Of a stretch of DNA of 11,648 bases, positions 1 to 7,471 are shown piece by piece. The stretch is from Trichomonas tenax (taxonomy: Eukaryota > Parabasalia > Trichomonadida > Trichomonadidae). Every line of letters starts with the position of its first letter. The stretch's first letter is position 1. The stretch covers positions 1 to 11,648 of the forward strand of contig JALKBU010001388.1 in the NCBI GenBank assembly GCA_023091735.1. The letters are read 5' to 3'. The notes below the pieces were generated by a model. It saw only the letters and a list, made by a program, of their open reading frames with translations, did no database searches and had not been told where the DNA came from. Made by a program: the position numbers and the translations under genes.

Positions 1-3
1 ATG

Positions 4-127
4 ATAGGAAAATTGTTATAATATGAATTTTGGTGAAATTATAATTATGGATATTCTCAGAGTGGGAGTTTTTGGGGTTTGGACAAAATTTTGGACTACC
101 CCAAAAAATCACACTCTGTATACTACT
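4..127 (+). repeat. Palindromic repeat element, copy A (MITE-like)
   Basis: This stretch is about 80% identical by eye to the reverse complement of 9564-9687. Both copies start with ATAGGAAAATTGTT, share ATTATGGATATTCTCAG, and end with CTGTATACTACT. Inside lies a foldback at 58-118: CAGAGTG and a T-run/GGGGT arm pair with ACCCCAAAAAATC and CACTCTG around a loop of about 20 nt. The element may extend left of the window. The family is not recognised; a non-autonomous palindromic transposable element is the simplest reading. Confidence 0.7.
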
Positions 128-255
128 TTAATGACCAATAATATATTATATCCAAAGCTCATTATCTCATATTGATACCATACTTCAAAATTAATAAAAA
201 TAGAGAAAAAAAAGTCCAATTAACAGCAAAGCAAAATAACTCGGCGATCTTTTAT

Positions 256-259
256 TTTA
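256..259 (-). terminator. TAAA stop/poly(A) signal of the cysteine protease
   Basis: Read on the minus strand the stop codon is followed by A, giving TAAA, and again by AATAAA. A UAAA tetranucleotide overlapping the stop codon is the described cleavage/polyadenylation signal in Trichomonas. Confidence 0.55.
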
Positions 260-1201
260 GAGAGCTTTTGGAAGGATTGCCTCAGTAGCAACACCGCAGT
301 TGTTCTGCTTGTCCTTGATCATGCGGATGTAGCCCTGTTCGCCCCATGATGTGCCCCAGGAGTTACGAACGATCCAGTAAGCCTGAGAGCCTTCTGTGCC
401 GTAGCCAACGCAAGCAACAGCGTGGTCAAGGTAGTAGGAGGAGCAGGATGGTTCGTAGTAGATACCAGAGGAGTAGAGCTGGAAGGAGTACTGGGAAGCA
501 TCGATGCAGATGGAGACAACACCCTGGGAAACAGCCTTAGCAAGGGAAGCCTCATCAGCCTTGACGGAATCGTAGCCCTTTGTGCTGCCGACAGCCTTTG
601 ATGCGTCGAACTTGCAGGAGCCATCTTTAGCTGTGTATGGGTAGTCAGCCTCGAGCATGAACTTGCCAGACTGGTGCTGCTGGACGTAGTCGATAGCCTT
701 TGATGGCCAGCCACCATCACAGCCGTAGCATGATGTAACGCAGTCAACTATGTTCTGTTCAGCGAAGGAGAGGAGCTTGTTGCCAGCCTGAGCCCAGCGG
801 GATTCAGCGCATGTGACAGCAGAGAAAGCCCAGCAGGAGCCGCACTGAGCCTGATCCTTGATTGGGTTAACGATGCCCTTCTGGCGCCAGTCGACCTCAG
901 CATCGGCGACGTTGTTGAGTTCGACATAGTGCTTCTCACCCTGGATCATCTTAGCACCAAGGCGAGCCTTGTATTCGGCCTGTGTGAGGTGGGCGAGGTT
1001 GTTAAGGCCAAGCTTGAAGGACTTGCCAGCCTTGTTGTGCTCCTGAACGAGGCGCTTGTTAGCGAGGAAAACACCGAGGCGGAAGTTGTACTCATCACCT
1101 GTGAAGAAATTGTTTGCCTCACGCATGTATGCGAGGAAGGACTTCTCTTCGTGTGCAAGAACGTTTAAGCTCTTGGCACCAGCAAGGAAAAAGTTCAGCA
1201 T
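257..1201 (-). CDS. Papain-like cysteine protease (clan CA, family C1A)
   Basis: A 314-residue cathepsin L-like endopeptidase precursor, the usual length for trichomonad papain-type proteases. The N-terminus is only weakly hydrophobic. The propeptide carries an ERFNIN-type pattern (E37, R41, F45, N48, V52, N56), so an I29 inhibitor domain covers roughly residues 17-80. The mature enzyme begins near V103-D104. The catalytic set is complete: oxyanion-hole Q117, nucleophile C123 in CGSCWAF, H260 in LDHAV, and N280 in RNSWG. The CDGG motif near C161 is typical of the family. These enzymes are lysosomal or secreted and degrade host and endogenous proteins; the exact substrate cannot be read here. 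A TCACA initiator lies 10 nt before the ATG and TAAA overlaps the stop, so both ends are well supported. Codons are mostly C- or G-ending (GCC, AAG, AAC), suggesting high expression. Such proteases belong to large gene families, so orthology to a named CP is not claimed. Confidence 0.96.
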   Translation of the reverse strand: MLNFFLAGAKSLNVLAHEEKSFLAYMREANNFFTGDEYNFRLGVFLANKRLVQEHNKAGKSFKLGLNNLAHLTQAEYKARLGAKMIQGEKHYVELNNVADAEVDWRQKGIVNPIKDQAQCGSCWAFSAVTCAESRWAQAGNKLLSFAEQNIVDCVTSCYGCDGGWPSKAIDYVQQHQSGKFMLEADYPYTAKDGSCKFDASKAVGSTKGYDSVKADEASLAKAVSQGVVSICIDASQYSFQLYSSGIYYEPSCSSYYLDHAVACVGYGTEGSQAYWIVRNSWGTSWGEQGYIRMIKDKQNNCGVATEAILPKAL

Positions 1202-1208
1202 TTATAAA

Positions 1209-1213
1209 TGTGA
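1209..1213 (-). promoter_or_regulatory. Initiator (Inr) element of the cysteine protease gene
   Basis: The minus strand reads TCACA, an exact match to the trichomonad initiator consensus TCA(+1)Py(T/A). The predicted first transcribed base lies 10 nt upstream of the start ATG, in the short 5'UTR range usual for these organisms. This is the only exact Inr close to a start codon that I found in the window. Confidence 0.65.
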
Positions 1214-1258
1214 ACTGATGTTACCTGTTGGTCTCAATTATTGTGATGGCCTTAAAAT

Positions 1259-1269
1259 ATGTCACTTTT
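1259..1269 (-). promoter_or_regulatory. AAAAGTGACAT element upstream of the cysteine protease
   Basis: Minus-strand AAAAGTGACAT lies about 57 nt upstream of the protease ATG. The same 11-mer occurs at 1449-1459 (plus strand) and directly before the FHA gene start at 7473-7483 (minus strand). A regulatory role is inferred from recurrence and position only. Confidence 0.3.
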
Positions 1270-1284
1270 CTTGATTTCCAAATC

Positions 1285-1374
1285 GTATTTCAATGATATT
1301 TCTAAGCTTGCGCAAAATGTTTTCGGTTAGAGCAATTGAGAGAAAGCATAAAGCAGTATTCAATGATATTTCTA
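1285..1374 (+). repeat. Pair of 19-20 nt direct repeats
   Basis: GTATTTCAATGATATTTCTA at 1285-1304 recurs as GTATTCAATGATATTTCTA at 1356-1374, differing by one deleted T, about 70 nt apart. They lie 84-173 nt upstream of the protease start. Function unknown. Confidence 0.7.
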
Positions 1375-1798
1375 GGGATGTTCGAAAATATACGTTATTG
1401 ATGTAAACTTTTCAGAGAGGACGTAAAACTCTTTAAGGTTCGAAAACAAAAAGTGACATGTTAATTTGGATTAATGGTATTATGATATAAATTCGTTCTG
1501 CATAAGGTCTGCAAAGTGAATGAAACTGAAGAGAAAGGAAGTGCATTGCAATATGTGAAAATTAGATTTTTTCTTTCCTCAAAAAGTTCTTGTTTTGTCT
1601 TGAAATACTTACTGTATGACAGGTCTTACTATTACAGATGAACACAAGTAAAATGAGGATCTAAATCCCAAATTGTGATAATTTTAAAAATTAAACCCCT
1701 TTTGTTCTATAAATTAGCTGATTAATAAGAAGGTCTTAAATGAGGAAAGATAATTCTCATTAAAATTAATTTTAAACGTTTTCTCAGAGGTTTTAAAG

Positions 1799-1888
1799 TT
1801 TTTGGGGTTTTTTCGATTTGGAGGGTCTCAAAACCATTCAAAAATTGAGAACCCAAAAAACGGATTTTTTCGAAAACCGCCCCGAAAA
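1799..1888 (+). repeat. Imperfect 90-nt foldback, possible relative of the palindromic element
   Basis: The inner arms GGGTCTCAA (1823-1831) and TTGAGAACCC (1845-1854) pair. The outer arms TTTTTGGGG (1799-1807) and CCCCGAAAA (1880-1888) pair with a wobble or mismatch. TTCTCAGAG at 1781-1789, followed by AGTTTTTGGGGTTT, echoes the start of the hairpin in copies A and B, so this may be a decayed third member. The relation is weaker than that between A and B. Confidence 0.45.
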
Positions 1889-2248
1889 TCGAAAAGTTAG
1901 GGGATCATTTTTTTTGGGGAAATGTGTATTTAAAGGGGTCGAAACAACTAAAGGGGTTATATAATGATCAAGAAAGGGAGTTTATTTCTTAAAAGGGGAT
2001 ACTTATTCCCATTATAAATCGGCTTACCCTGATGTTTTTAGTTCAGGCAGAGCCCGAAAGAATACGTTTTTTTCTGAGAAAAATTTTAATATACATTCTA
2101 ATATCCTTTGTGTATCCAATAGACATATGCAGGCATTGAAGCAGGTCAAAAAAAATTCTTCCCACTTGACAAATACAAAATTTAATATTAAAAATAGAGA
2201 ATAATTTAATAGAGAATTGGAATAGTGTACATGCAGGTTCAGGCTGAA

Positions 2249-2252
2249 TTTA
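2249..2252 (-). terminator. TAAA signal at the distal end of the nuclease locus
   Basis: The last stop of the nuclease frame reads TAAA on the minus strand, the usual stop-overlapping poly(A) signal. The internal stop at 2745-2747 reads TAAG and lacks it. Confidence 0.5.
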
Positions 2253-3230
2253 AACATAGCTGTTGTTCTGTGTTAAGCTTTCCAAAGAATTAATCTTTGA
2301 ATTCTTCTTGTACTTGAAGATGCAGAAAATGATGAAGACAACAAGAGCACCATTGGCAGACCAAACAACAATCTCCTGAATGATAGAATCATTAACATCA
2401 GGTGCAATATCTAGAAAGTCAATCAAAAGATAGACAAGACGATGGCCAGCAGCAACAACACGCTCATTTCCGCGCTTACGAACAACTTCGTAGTATGACT
2501 CATTTGGTGAATCGTTGATTGGAGCTCCATAACCGTACTTAGTGCCATACTCATACGATTCTTTAGACCAGCCATCTGGATCATATTGCATATTAAGGCC
2601 CAGACTCTTTTCTGGAAGTTGTGATTTAACTCTGGACACGTTTTTCTTGAACTCATTAATGAAACGTGAAGATGTCGGCCTCATCAACATGTAGTCCAAG
2701 GCGATAGAGTCCCAGAAGAAGTGCATTGAGTTGCATGCGGCGCCTTAAGCACAGTTCAAATGGTAAAGGTTACCTCCGTGATCACCAGTGGGCATATCAT
2801 CGTTGTACATAGCGCAATTGTGGTGTGGTGTGTGGACATCACCAACAAAGTGCAAGATAGATCTTAAAGCGAAAGACCAGGCCCAAAGATTCGTTGTTGA
2901 TTTGTCTTTTAGTGTTGTGTAGATGTCGTTTAAGAAGGATATGACGTTATATGAAGGGTTTGGCAAAATTGCCATTTTTGTTTTATTATTTAGAATGGGA
3001 ATATCCGAAAAATGCCAGTCTCCCATAGGGTGGAAGTTGTAAGTATCCTTAAGATCGTCCTGCCAGGCCGAAGCATCGACAACAGACTGGATAGGCAATC
3101 CATCTCTATTGATTAGCTTTGTTAATTTGTTGATTTGCTTTGATGAAAGGTGCTCCAAAGCGATCTCGGTGATAGCCATATGAGCGTGCGCCCACCATGA
3201 GAATGATAACGCATAAAACACTCAAAGCAT
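2250..3230 (-). pseudogene. P1/S1-type zinc nuclease with C-terminal membrane anchor, interrupted by two nonsense codons
   Basis: Class I (S1/P1) nucleases cut single-stranded DNA and RNA using three zinc ions bound by nine conserved residues. Reading from an ATG at 3228-3230, the third codon is TGA (3222-3224). The frame then stays open through a short hydrophobic leader, WWAHAH (first Trp and His ligands), AWQDD, DWHFSD and HFVGDVHTPHH, up to GGNLYHLNCA. There it meets TAA at 2745-2747. Without any frame change it continues after that stop through CNSMHFFWDS, which supplies the HxxxD ligand pair, then an AGHRLVYLL segment typical of the family's last helix. It ends with a membrane segment (IVVWSANGALVVFIIFCIF) and a lysine-rich tail. 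The full frame is of normal length and has no indels. The stops would remove the start of the signal peptide and the last two zinc ligands. Most likely a recent pseudogene; sequencing error, stop readthrough or allelic variation are alternatives. A GTG 3 codons in (3219-3221) is not a credible eukaryotic start. Confidence 0.85.
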
Positions 3231-3765
3231 TTTTTATTTTTTCATTGGAATCCGCACATCGAGATGAATATGCTGCAATTCACCCTCTTTTTCCATTTAT
3301 TGAGTTCTGGGCACTCTCATACCACTATTTGCGTCGATAAGATATTGTGACCATCCTAAATATTGGACATCTGATGACTTGCAGCACATATATCATTTAC
3401 ATTCATTAATTCATATTCAATACTTGATTACAGTATGATATAATCAATAAATCATTATTCAATTAATATATCAAAGCTTTTATGATATATACATACCATG
3501 CTATAACCAAATTTATAAAGTTAAGATTATACATGAAGGGAAAATATTGTACCATCGCTTAAAATTTATGAAAAATTGATCCAATTTAAGTATAGAACTA
3601 TCATTCCTTGACCATCACAAGATCATATTACATACAAAGGAGTATAGATGTAACTGCTGTATTCAAATAGATCGGATGAATTAAATATGGGAGTGAATTT
3701 CAATAAAGTTTGCAATATATACTTTTACTGATAATATAGGAATTTACTTGAATAGATAGATAAAT
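3231..3765. other. Spacer between nuclease and tetraspanin genes
   Basis: Upstream region of the broken nuclease. No exact TCAYW initiator lies within 60 nt of the nuclease ATG; the closest is TCATC at 3261-3265 read on the minus strand. A 45-codon plus-strand ORF (3203-3340) runs out of the antisense of the nuclease start into this spacer; it is described under findings. The rest is AT-rich and shows nothing recognisable. Confidence 0.4.
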
Positions 3766-3768
3766 TTA
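3765..3768 (-). terminator. TAAA stop/poly(A) signal of the tetraspanin gene
   Basis: The minus-strand stop codon TAA is followed by A, giving the overlapping TAAA signal. Confidence 0.5.
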
Positions 3769-4401
3769 TGCTGTGAGTGGCTTATTCATAGTCTGTTCTT
3801 CTTTCTTCTCTTCTTTCTTTTGCTCTGGAGGAAGCTGAACCAATCCAATAACAATACCAAGGATGAATAAGCTTGCAAATCCGACAAAGAAGTAGGCATT
3901 AATGTCTGTTGCAAAACTATATTGCTTTCTAATTTCTCTCTTACAATACTTTGATCCAGATTCGCATGTTGTAGAGTTTGGACCATCTGGGAAACTTGGA
4001 TCCCAACCACAGCACTTGAAATCTGCGCACAAATCAGACATCTTCTGAATACCAATTGTTTTGAAAATAGTCCAGTCTTCTTCAAGTTGGCTAAGCACCT
4101 CTGGTCTGTGGATCCACAACATCATAGCTAAAGCGAAGAAGAAGATGGCCTCAAGAACGAAGACAACATAAGCGAATGTTTTGGCTTTTCTTGAAGTTGT
4201 GCAGTGGGCAAGCACGCACATGGCAATAGCAAAGAATGAGACTACACCCATAATGATGTTAATGTTGGTGATTTCCTTTGATACGTTCTCAATACCGAAG
4301 ATTTTGTAGTAGATGTATATGATGATGCAGAATATGGTAGGCACTACTGTTACAGCGAAGGCCATCAGAACCATGGGAGCCTGCTTCGTGCTGGATTCCA
4401 T
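3766..4401 (-). CDS. Tetraspanin family membrane protein
   Basis: A 211-residue protein with the tetraspanin layout: TM1 about 9-31, TM2 about 47-67, TM3 about 75-96, a larger extracellular loop about 97-167, and TM4 about 168-190, followed by a charged tail rich in Lys and Glu. The large loop contains the diagnostic CCG motif (C130, C131, G132) and other cysteines (C125, C146, C153) for disulfides, plus a possible N-glycosylation site N142-S-T. Tetraspanins organise membrane microdomains with adhesion proteins and enzymes at the surface and on vesicles; in T. vaginalis the family has been linked to adherence and extracellular vesicles. Which member this is cannot be told. It is transcribed away from eS12. 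No TCAYW initiator is near the ATG; CTTTTA about 25 nt upstream (minus strand) resembles the M5 core-promoter motif CCTTTTA only in part. The stop is TAAA. Confidence 0.93.
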   Translation of the reverse strand: MESSTKQAPMVLMAFAVTVVPTIFCIIIYIYYKIFGIENVSKEITNINIIMGVVSFFAIAMCVLAHCTTSRKAKTFAYVVFVLEAIFFFALAMMLWIHRPEVLSQLEEDWTIFKTIGIQKMSDLCADFKCCGWDPSFPDGPNSTTCESGSKYCKREIRKQYSFATDINAYFFVGFASLFILGIVIGLVQLPPEQKKEEKKEEQTMNKPLTA

Positions 4402-4442
4402 TTAAAATTATAGTTTTATTTTTAAAAGACTCGATCGGAAAA

Positions 4443-4491
4443 TTTGAATGCATCTAAAATTTTTTTGATGATCGCTTTTTTTGAATGCATC
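4443..4491 (+). repeat. TTTGAATGCATC direct repeat upstream of the tetraspanin
   Basis: Two exact 12-nt copies, 4443-4454 and 4480-4491, 37 nt apart, 42-90 nt before the tetraspanin start. Each contains the palindrome ATGCAT. Spacing and location suggest paired protein-binding sites; this is inference. Confidence 0.6.
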
Positions 4492-5420
4492 ACTTGAGAT
4501 TTTTGGTCTAAACCTCGATTTCCGCAGATTTGGGCCTTGACAATTCAATATCGGATTCTTTCTGCGTTTACAACCAATTTAAACAGAAAAAAATGACTCT
4601 TTTGTTGGCCAAAGAGTGAATGTTGACACTTTACATGTCAAAAATCACAAATTCACATTAAAATCTTGAGTTATATCAACCTGAACTATATAATCACATT
4701 ACACATATGTAGTATTCAATTAGTTTAATAATATTTTTCAATTCTTCCGATTTATTATGGAGTTTTGCTTTATTTTAGATTCATAATTCGAATTGACATG
4801 TCGGATTTTGATTATAATCAAAGTCTTATTTTCGGGTTTTCAAGATCTGATTGTTGATTAAATGATAGACATAGAGTTCTTTTGGCTATATTTGCCTTCA
4901 AATATTGGATATTATCATTTCATTATACAAAATTTTTCAATTGTTAAAGTTTCTTAATTTACGTGTCAGAAATCTAATTACGAGTGCCTTCCTGTTCTTC
5001 ATGTGATAATTCAACTAATGGGTATAAGAATTATGATATGGTTCATAATTTGTATGAAATACAATGAGATATTGTTTTGTATTTCATTAATTTTTTTTCA
5101 AAAAAGATATTGATTGAAAAATTATCTATAATAACTGATGCTATAACTATATCATTAGGAGTAAAATATGGTAGTAAACAAAAATGCTATGATTGGCATT
5201 GAATATGATGAGATATTTTATATAACAAATGCTGTCTATGGCTGTATGCTTACAGTATATATAACGCTACTTAATTTTTATAGACAGATAATCCAAGTAT
5301 AAGAATTTGATAATATCAAAATGAAATACATTCATATTTTCAGATATTCTGACTGAAAATAGATTGTAAATCAAATGGATAGCTCATGTTAGAATTCACA
5401 AAAGTTGGTCCAAACAAAAC

Positions 5421-5484
5421 GTGACAGCACTATAGTGACGATTATTGTAAATGTGGGGGCGGTTTTGGTCTTCCTTTTCTTTTT
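5421..5484 (+). promoter_or_regulatory. Probable eS12 promoter region
   Basis: Directly before the eS12 ATG lies GTGAC (5421-5425), a perfect 10-nt palindrome CACTATAGTG (5428-5437), a second GTGAC (5435-5439), a G-run (GGGGGCGG), and a pyrimidine stretch TTCCTTTTCTTTTT touching the ATG. No TCAYW initiator is seen. CCTTTT in the pyrimidine tract resembles the M5 core-promoter motif of T. vaginalis, which can overlap the start site. Confidence 0.35.
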
Positions 5485-5868
5485 ATGTCCGAGGAAGGTG
5501 CTACAAACAACCAAATTATCGAGCAGGGTCTCCACCAGATCAACCTCTCCGGCAGCGTTGCCAAGGGTGTCAAGTGCACAATCAAAGCTATCCTTAAGGG
5601 CAAGGCTCTCCTCGTCCTCCTTGCTGATGATTGCGAAAACAAGGACTACAAGAACCTCGTCACAGGCCTCTGCAAGAAGCACAACGTCAAGCTCCAGGCT
5701 GTTGCCCAGAAGGAACTCCTTGGCCGCGCTCTTGGCCTTACACACTTCAAGGCAGACGGCTCCGTCCGCCGCCAGATGAACTGTGGTGCCTGCGCCATCG
5801 TTAACTACGGCAAGGTCGAGACAGAGGAGCTCAACGCTTTCCGTGATGCTTTCGATCCAGCTCAGTAA
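5485..5868 (+). CDS. Small ribosomal subunit protein eS12 (S12e)
   Basis: A 127-residue protein of the L7Ae/L30e/S12e fold, matching eS12 in length and order of motifs. Residues 22-49 (SGSVAKGVKCTIKAILKG, then the hydrophobic strand ALLVLLADDC) match the core beginning, followed by YKNLVTGLCKKHNVKL, and by the C-terminal segment ending in CGACAIVNYGK (100-110). eS12 is a structural component of the 40S subunit head. The start is the first ATG after a pyrimidine-rich tract, giving the acidic N-terminus MSEEG common in this protein. Codons are strongly biased to C- and G-ending forms (CTC, AAG, GTC), as expected for a very highly expressed gene. The minus-strand open frame covering it is a shadow created by this bias. 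Confidence 0.95.
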   Translation: MSEEGATNNQIIEQGLHQINLSGSVAKGVKCTIKAILKGKALLVLLADDCENKDYKNLVTGLCKKHNVKLQAVAQKELLGRALGLTHFKADGSVRRQMNCGACAIVNYGKVETEELNAFRDAFDPAQ

Positions 5869-5869
5869 A
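5866..5869 (+). terminator. TAAA stop/poly(A) signal of eS12
   Basis: The stop codon TAA is followed by A, forming the stop-overlapping TAAA signal described for Trichomonas mRNAs. Confidence 0.55.
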
Positions 5870-6367
5870 TATTCCTTTTGACTAAAAAATATATATAAAT
5901 TACCAAATATACATCCGCCATTACACAGACCAAATCATTTTTGGCCATTTTTAACTTTAATTTGTTTTTTTTATATCAACATCACATAATTAAAAAAGAT
6001 ATTTTATGCAACTATTTAACAACCGGAATATGGATTATTGGCATCATAACAAAATCAACTTTCGTTAATTCGATTTTCAAAATCAAGTTTGAACAAAATT
6101 GATGGATTGGATATCTTGAATTTTAACTACCAATTAGATAGGCAGACTATGAGAGATAAAAAGTCCAAAATAATCAAATATATAAATTTTATAAACTGAT
6201 AACTTTTATGGATACATTGGAATTGTTAACAAATGAATGCATTTTTTACGTGTGCTGCTTTCGTAGATTATATAAAAAGAATAGCAATTTGATGAAAAAA
6301 TATCAGTATAGTGTATTTAACAATATCCCAAAATAATATATTACAAAGACAATAATGAATAGTGAAG
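5869..6367. other. Convergent 3' spacer between eS12 and the FHA gene
   Basis: Very AT-rich; the 3' ends of the two genes face each other. I see no further gene, RNA or clear repeat here. Confidence 0.5.
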
Positions 6368-7471
6368 TTAGACTTGAGCTTTGCTCATTGCCATTCTAAT
6401 TTGGTTGATTAAGTTGTTGTTTGGCAAGAATAGGAACAAAGCTCCTGAGAAATCAAGAATATCTGCTTCATGGAGCTGGCATACTTCACCAGATGGTAAA
6501 AGCTCACTGTTAACACGAAATGCTCGAACACCAATATTCTCGAGATAAAAATTAAGATCATGACGAAAAGTCAATATAGCCTGGTGTCTAGATGTGTGTG
6601 GACATGTCGGCTCCGATTCAAAGCTAATATCTACATCAACATCGCAATCTATTGATTGGCGGCCAAAAAGTATTGATTCTCTTCTCATATAATATATATT
6701 ATTTTCTGTACGTAGAACAGCAAGATTCTGAACCGATGAATCTTTATTGAAATAGGTATCTGTGTAAAATGGTAATCCTACTATAATATCGTTTATCTGC
6801 TTCTCTACATTTTGGTTTCTAACTTTGGGACTTGTTAATGGCTGATAGAAGCATCTTGAAGCTTTAAACATTTCAGGATCAATTCCTTGCTTCTTTTGCT
6901 CCTCTGTTTGAGGATTAAGAGATATATAGTACATTTGTTCATAAACAATTTGATCTATTTCCGCTTGAATTAAATCGTTAATATCATCGGCCTTCAATGT
7001 TTTAATGTGTTTCACGCGTGATTCGATTTCTGGTAATGATCTACATAATTTAAATATGTGTGAATGTGATTTTATGAAGTCTATCAAAGGGGTTTTCTTA
7101 TAATTTCGAATGTAATTCAATAAGCAAACATCTTCTTCTGGAGTAAATTCAACATCAAAAGGAATTTCATTTTTCATTGTTATTTCTGGCGGATTTACAA
7201 GCATTTCTTGGAAAGCTTCATTAATTTGCGATTTCGTGAATTTTTCGAGATGTGGCATCGTTATTTGAGCATCGGATATATGTTCAATCATTGTTGCCTT
7301 GATTAAATTCTCCTTTGCTTCATCAGACATTCGAATTGGCTTTTTTTCAACTGGTTTCTCATAAACAAACTCAACAGGACTGATGAGATTAACCTGGTTC
7401 GTCGTATTTTGAGCAACCTGCGCTGGCTCTTCAACAGGAGCTGGCTGCTGCTCAATTACTTCTTCTGTCAT
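6368..7471 (-). CDS. FHA-domain protein, MCRS1 (microspherule protein 1)-like
   Basis: A 367-residue protein. An acidic, Pro/Gln-rich N-terminus (1-45) is followed by a helical region. Residues about 109-158 (FTPEEDVCLLNYIRNY... and SLPEIESRVKHIKTL) resemble the SANT-like N-terminal domain of MCRS1. A charged linker leads to a C-terminal FHA domain (about 250-350), with GR at 270-271, TSRHQA at 293-298 and N312 in the expected phosphopeptide-binding positions. The opening of this domain (NLAVLRTENNIYYMRRESILFGR) and the block CDVDVDISFE match the MCRS1 type of FHA closely. Known MCRS1 proteins sit in chromatin complexes (INO80, NSL), so a nuclear role is likely here but inferred. Codons are AT-rich, suggesting modest expression. 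AAAAGTGACAT ends 1 nt before the ATG. The stop is TAAC, without the overlapping TAAA signal. Confidence 0.82.
   Translation of the reverse strand: MTEEVIEQQPAPVEEPAQVAQNTTNQVNLISPVEFVYEKPVEKKPIRMSDEAKENLIKATMIEHISDAQITMPHLEKFTKSQINEAFQEMLVNPPEITMKNEIPFDVEFTPEEDVCLLNYIRNYKKTPLIDFIKSHSHIFKLCRSLPEIESRVKHIKTLKADDINDLIQAEIDQIVYEQMYYISLNPQTEEQKKQGIDPEMFKASRCFYQPLTSPKVRNQNVEKQINDIIVGLPFYTDTYFNKDSSVQNLAVLRTENNIYYMRRESILFGRQSIDCDVDVDISFESEPTCPHTSRHQAILTFRHDLNFYLENIGVRAFRVNSELLPSGEVCQLHEADILDFSGALFLFLPNNNLINQIRMAMSKAQV

Larger units (their letters stand above)
1214..2249. other. Spacer upstream of the protease gene
   Basis: No convincing gene. It holds a near-exact direct repeat (1285-1304 and 1356-1374, sharing CAATGATATTTCTA), whose minus strand contains TCATT, an Inr-like match, but 90-170 nt from the ATG. 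It also holds the foldback at 1799-1888 and a run of four-G tracts at 1901-1996. A 77-codon minus-strand open frame at 2024-2257 has low-complexity hydrophobic composition and overlaps the 3' end of the nuclease gene, so I do not call it. Confidence 0.5.
4402..5484. other. Divergent intergenic region (tetraspanin/eS12)
   Basis: Presumed to hold promoters for both flanking genes. It contains a 12-nt direct repeat TTTGAATGCATC (4443-4454 and 4480-4491) just upstream of the tetraspanin. It also holds three members of the TTTACATGTCA motif: 4630-4640, the palindromic GACATGTC at 4795-4802, and TTTACGTGTCA at 4958-4968. A 44-codon ORF at 5168-5302 (plus) has a hydrophobic middle but no family resemblance, and I do not call it a gene. 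Confidence 0.5.

Noticed and set aside
319..747. 142-codon open frame on the minus strand and other frames (346-540 +, 748-939 -, 929-1168 +, 946-1158 -, 1056-1274 +)
   Set aside because: All overlap the cysteine protease, which has complete catalytic motifs; they arise from its biased codons.
1901..1996. G-quadruplex
   Set aside because: G-tracts are separated by about 10-25 nt, beyond usual quadruplex loop lengths.
2024..2257. 77-codon minus-strand ORF
   Set aside because: Phe/Leu/Asn-rich translation of AT-rich DNA, no motif, and it overlaps the end of the nuclease frame.
5168..5302. 44-codon plus-strand ORF with a hydrophobic middle
   Set aside because: Short, no recognised family, stop lacks TAAA; chance in AT-rich DNA is adequate.
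5389..5779. Open frames on both strands over eS12 (5389-5745 -, 5405-5779 +, 5442-5642 -)
   Set aside because: Shadows of the strongly biased eS12 coding frame with no family features of their own.
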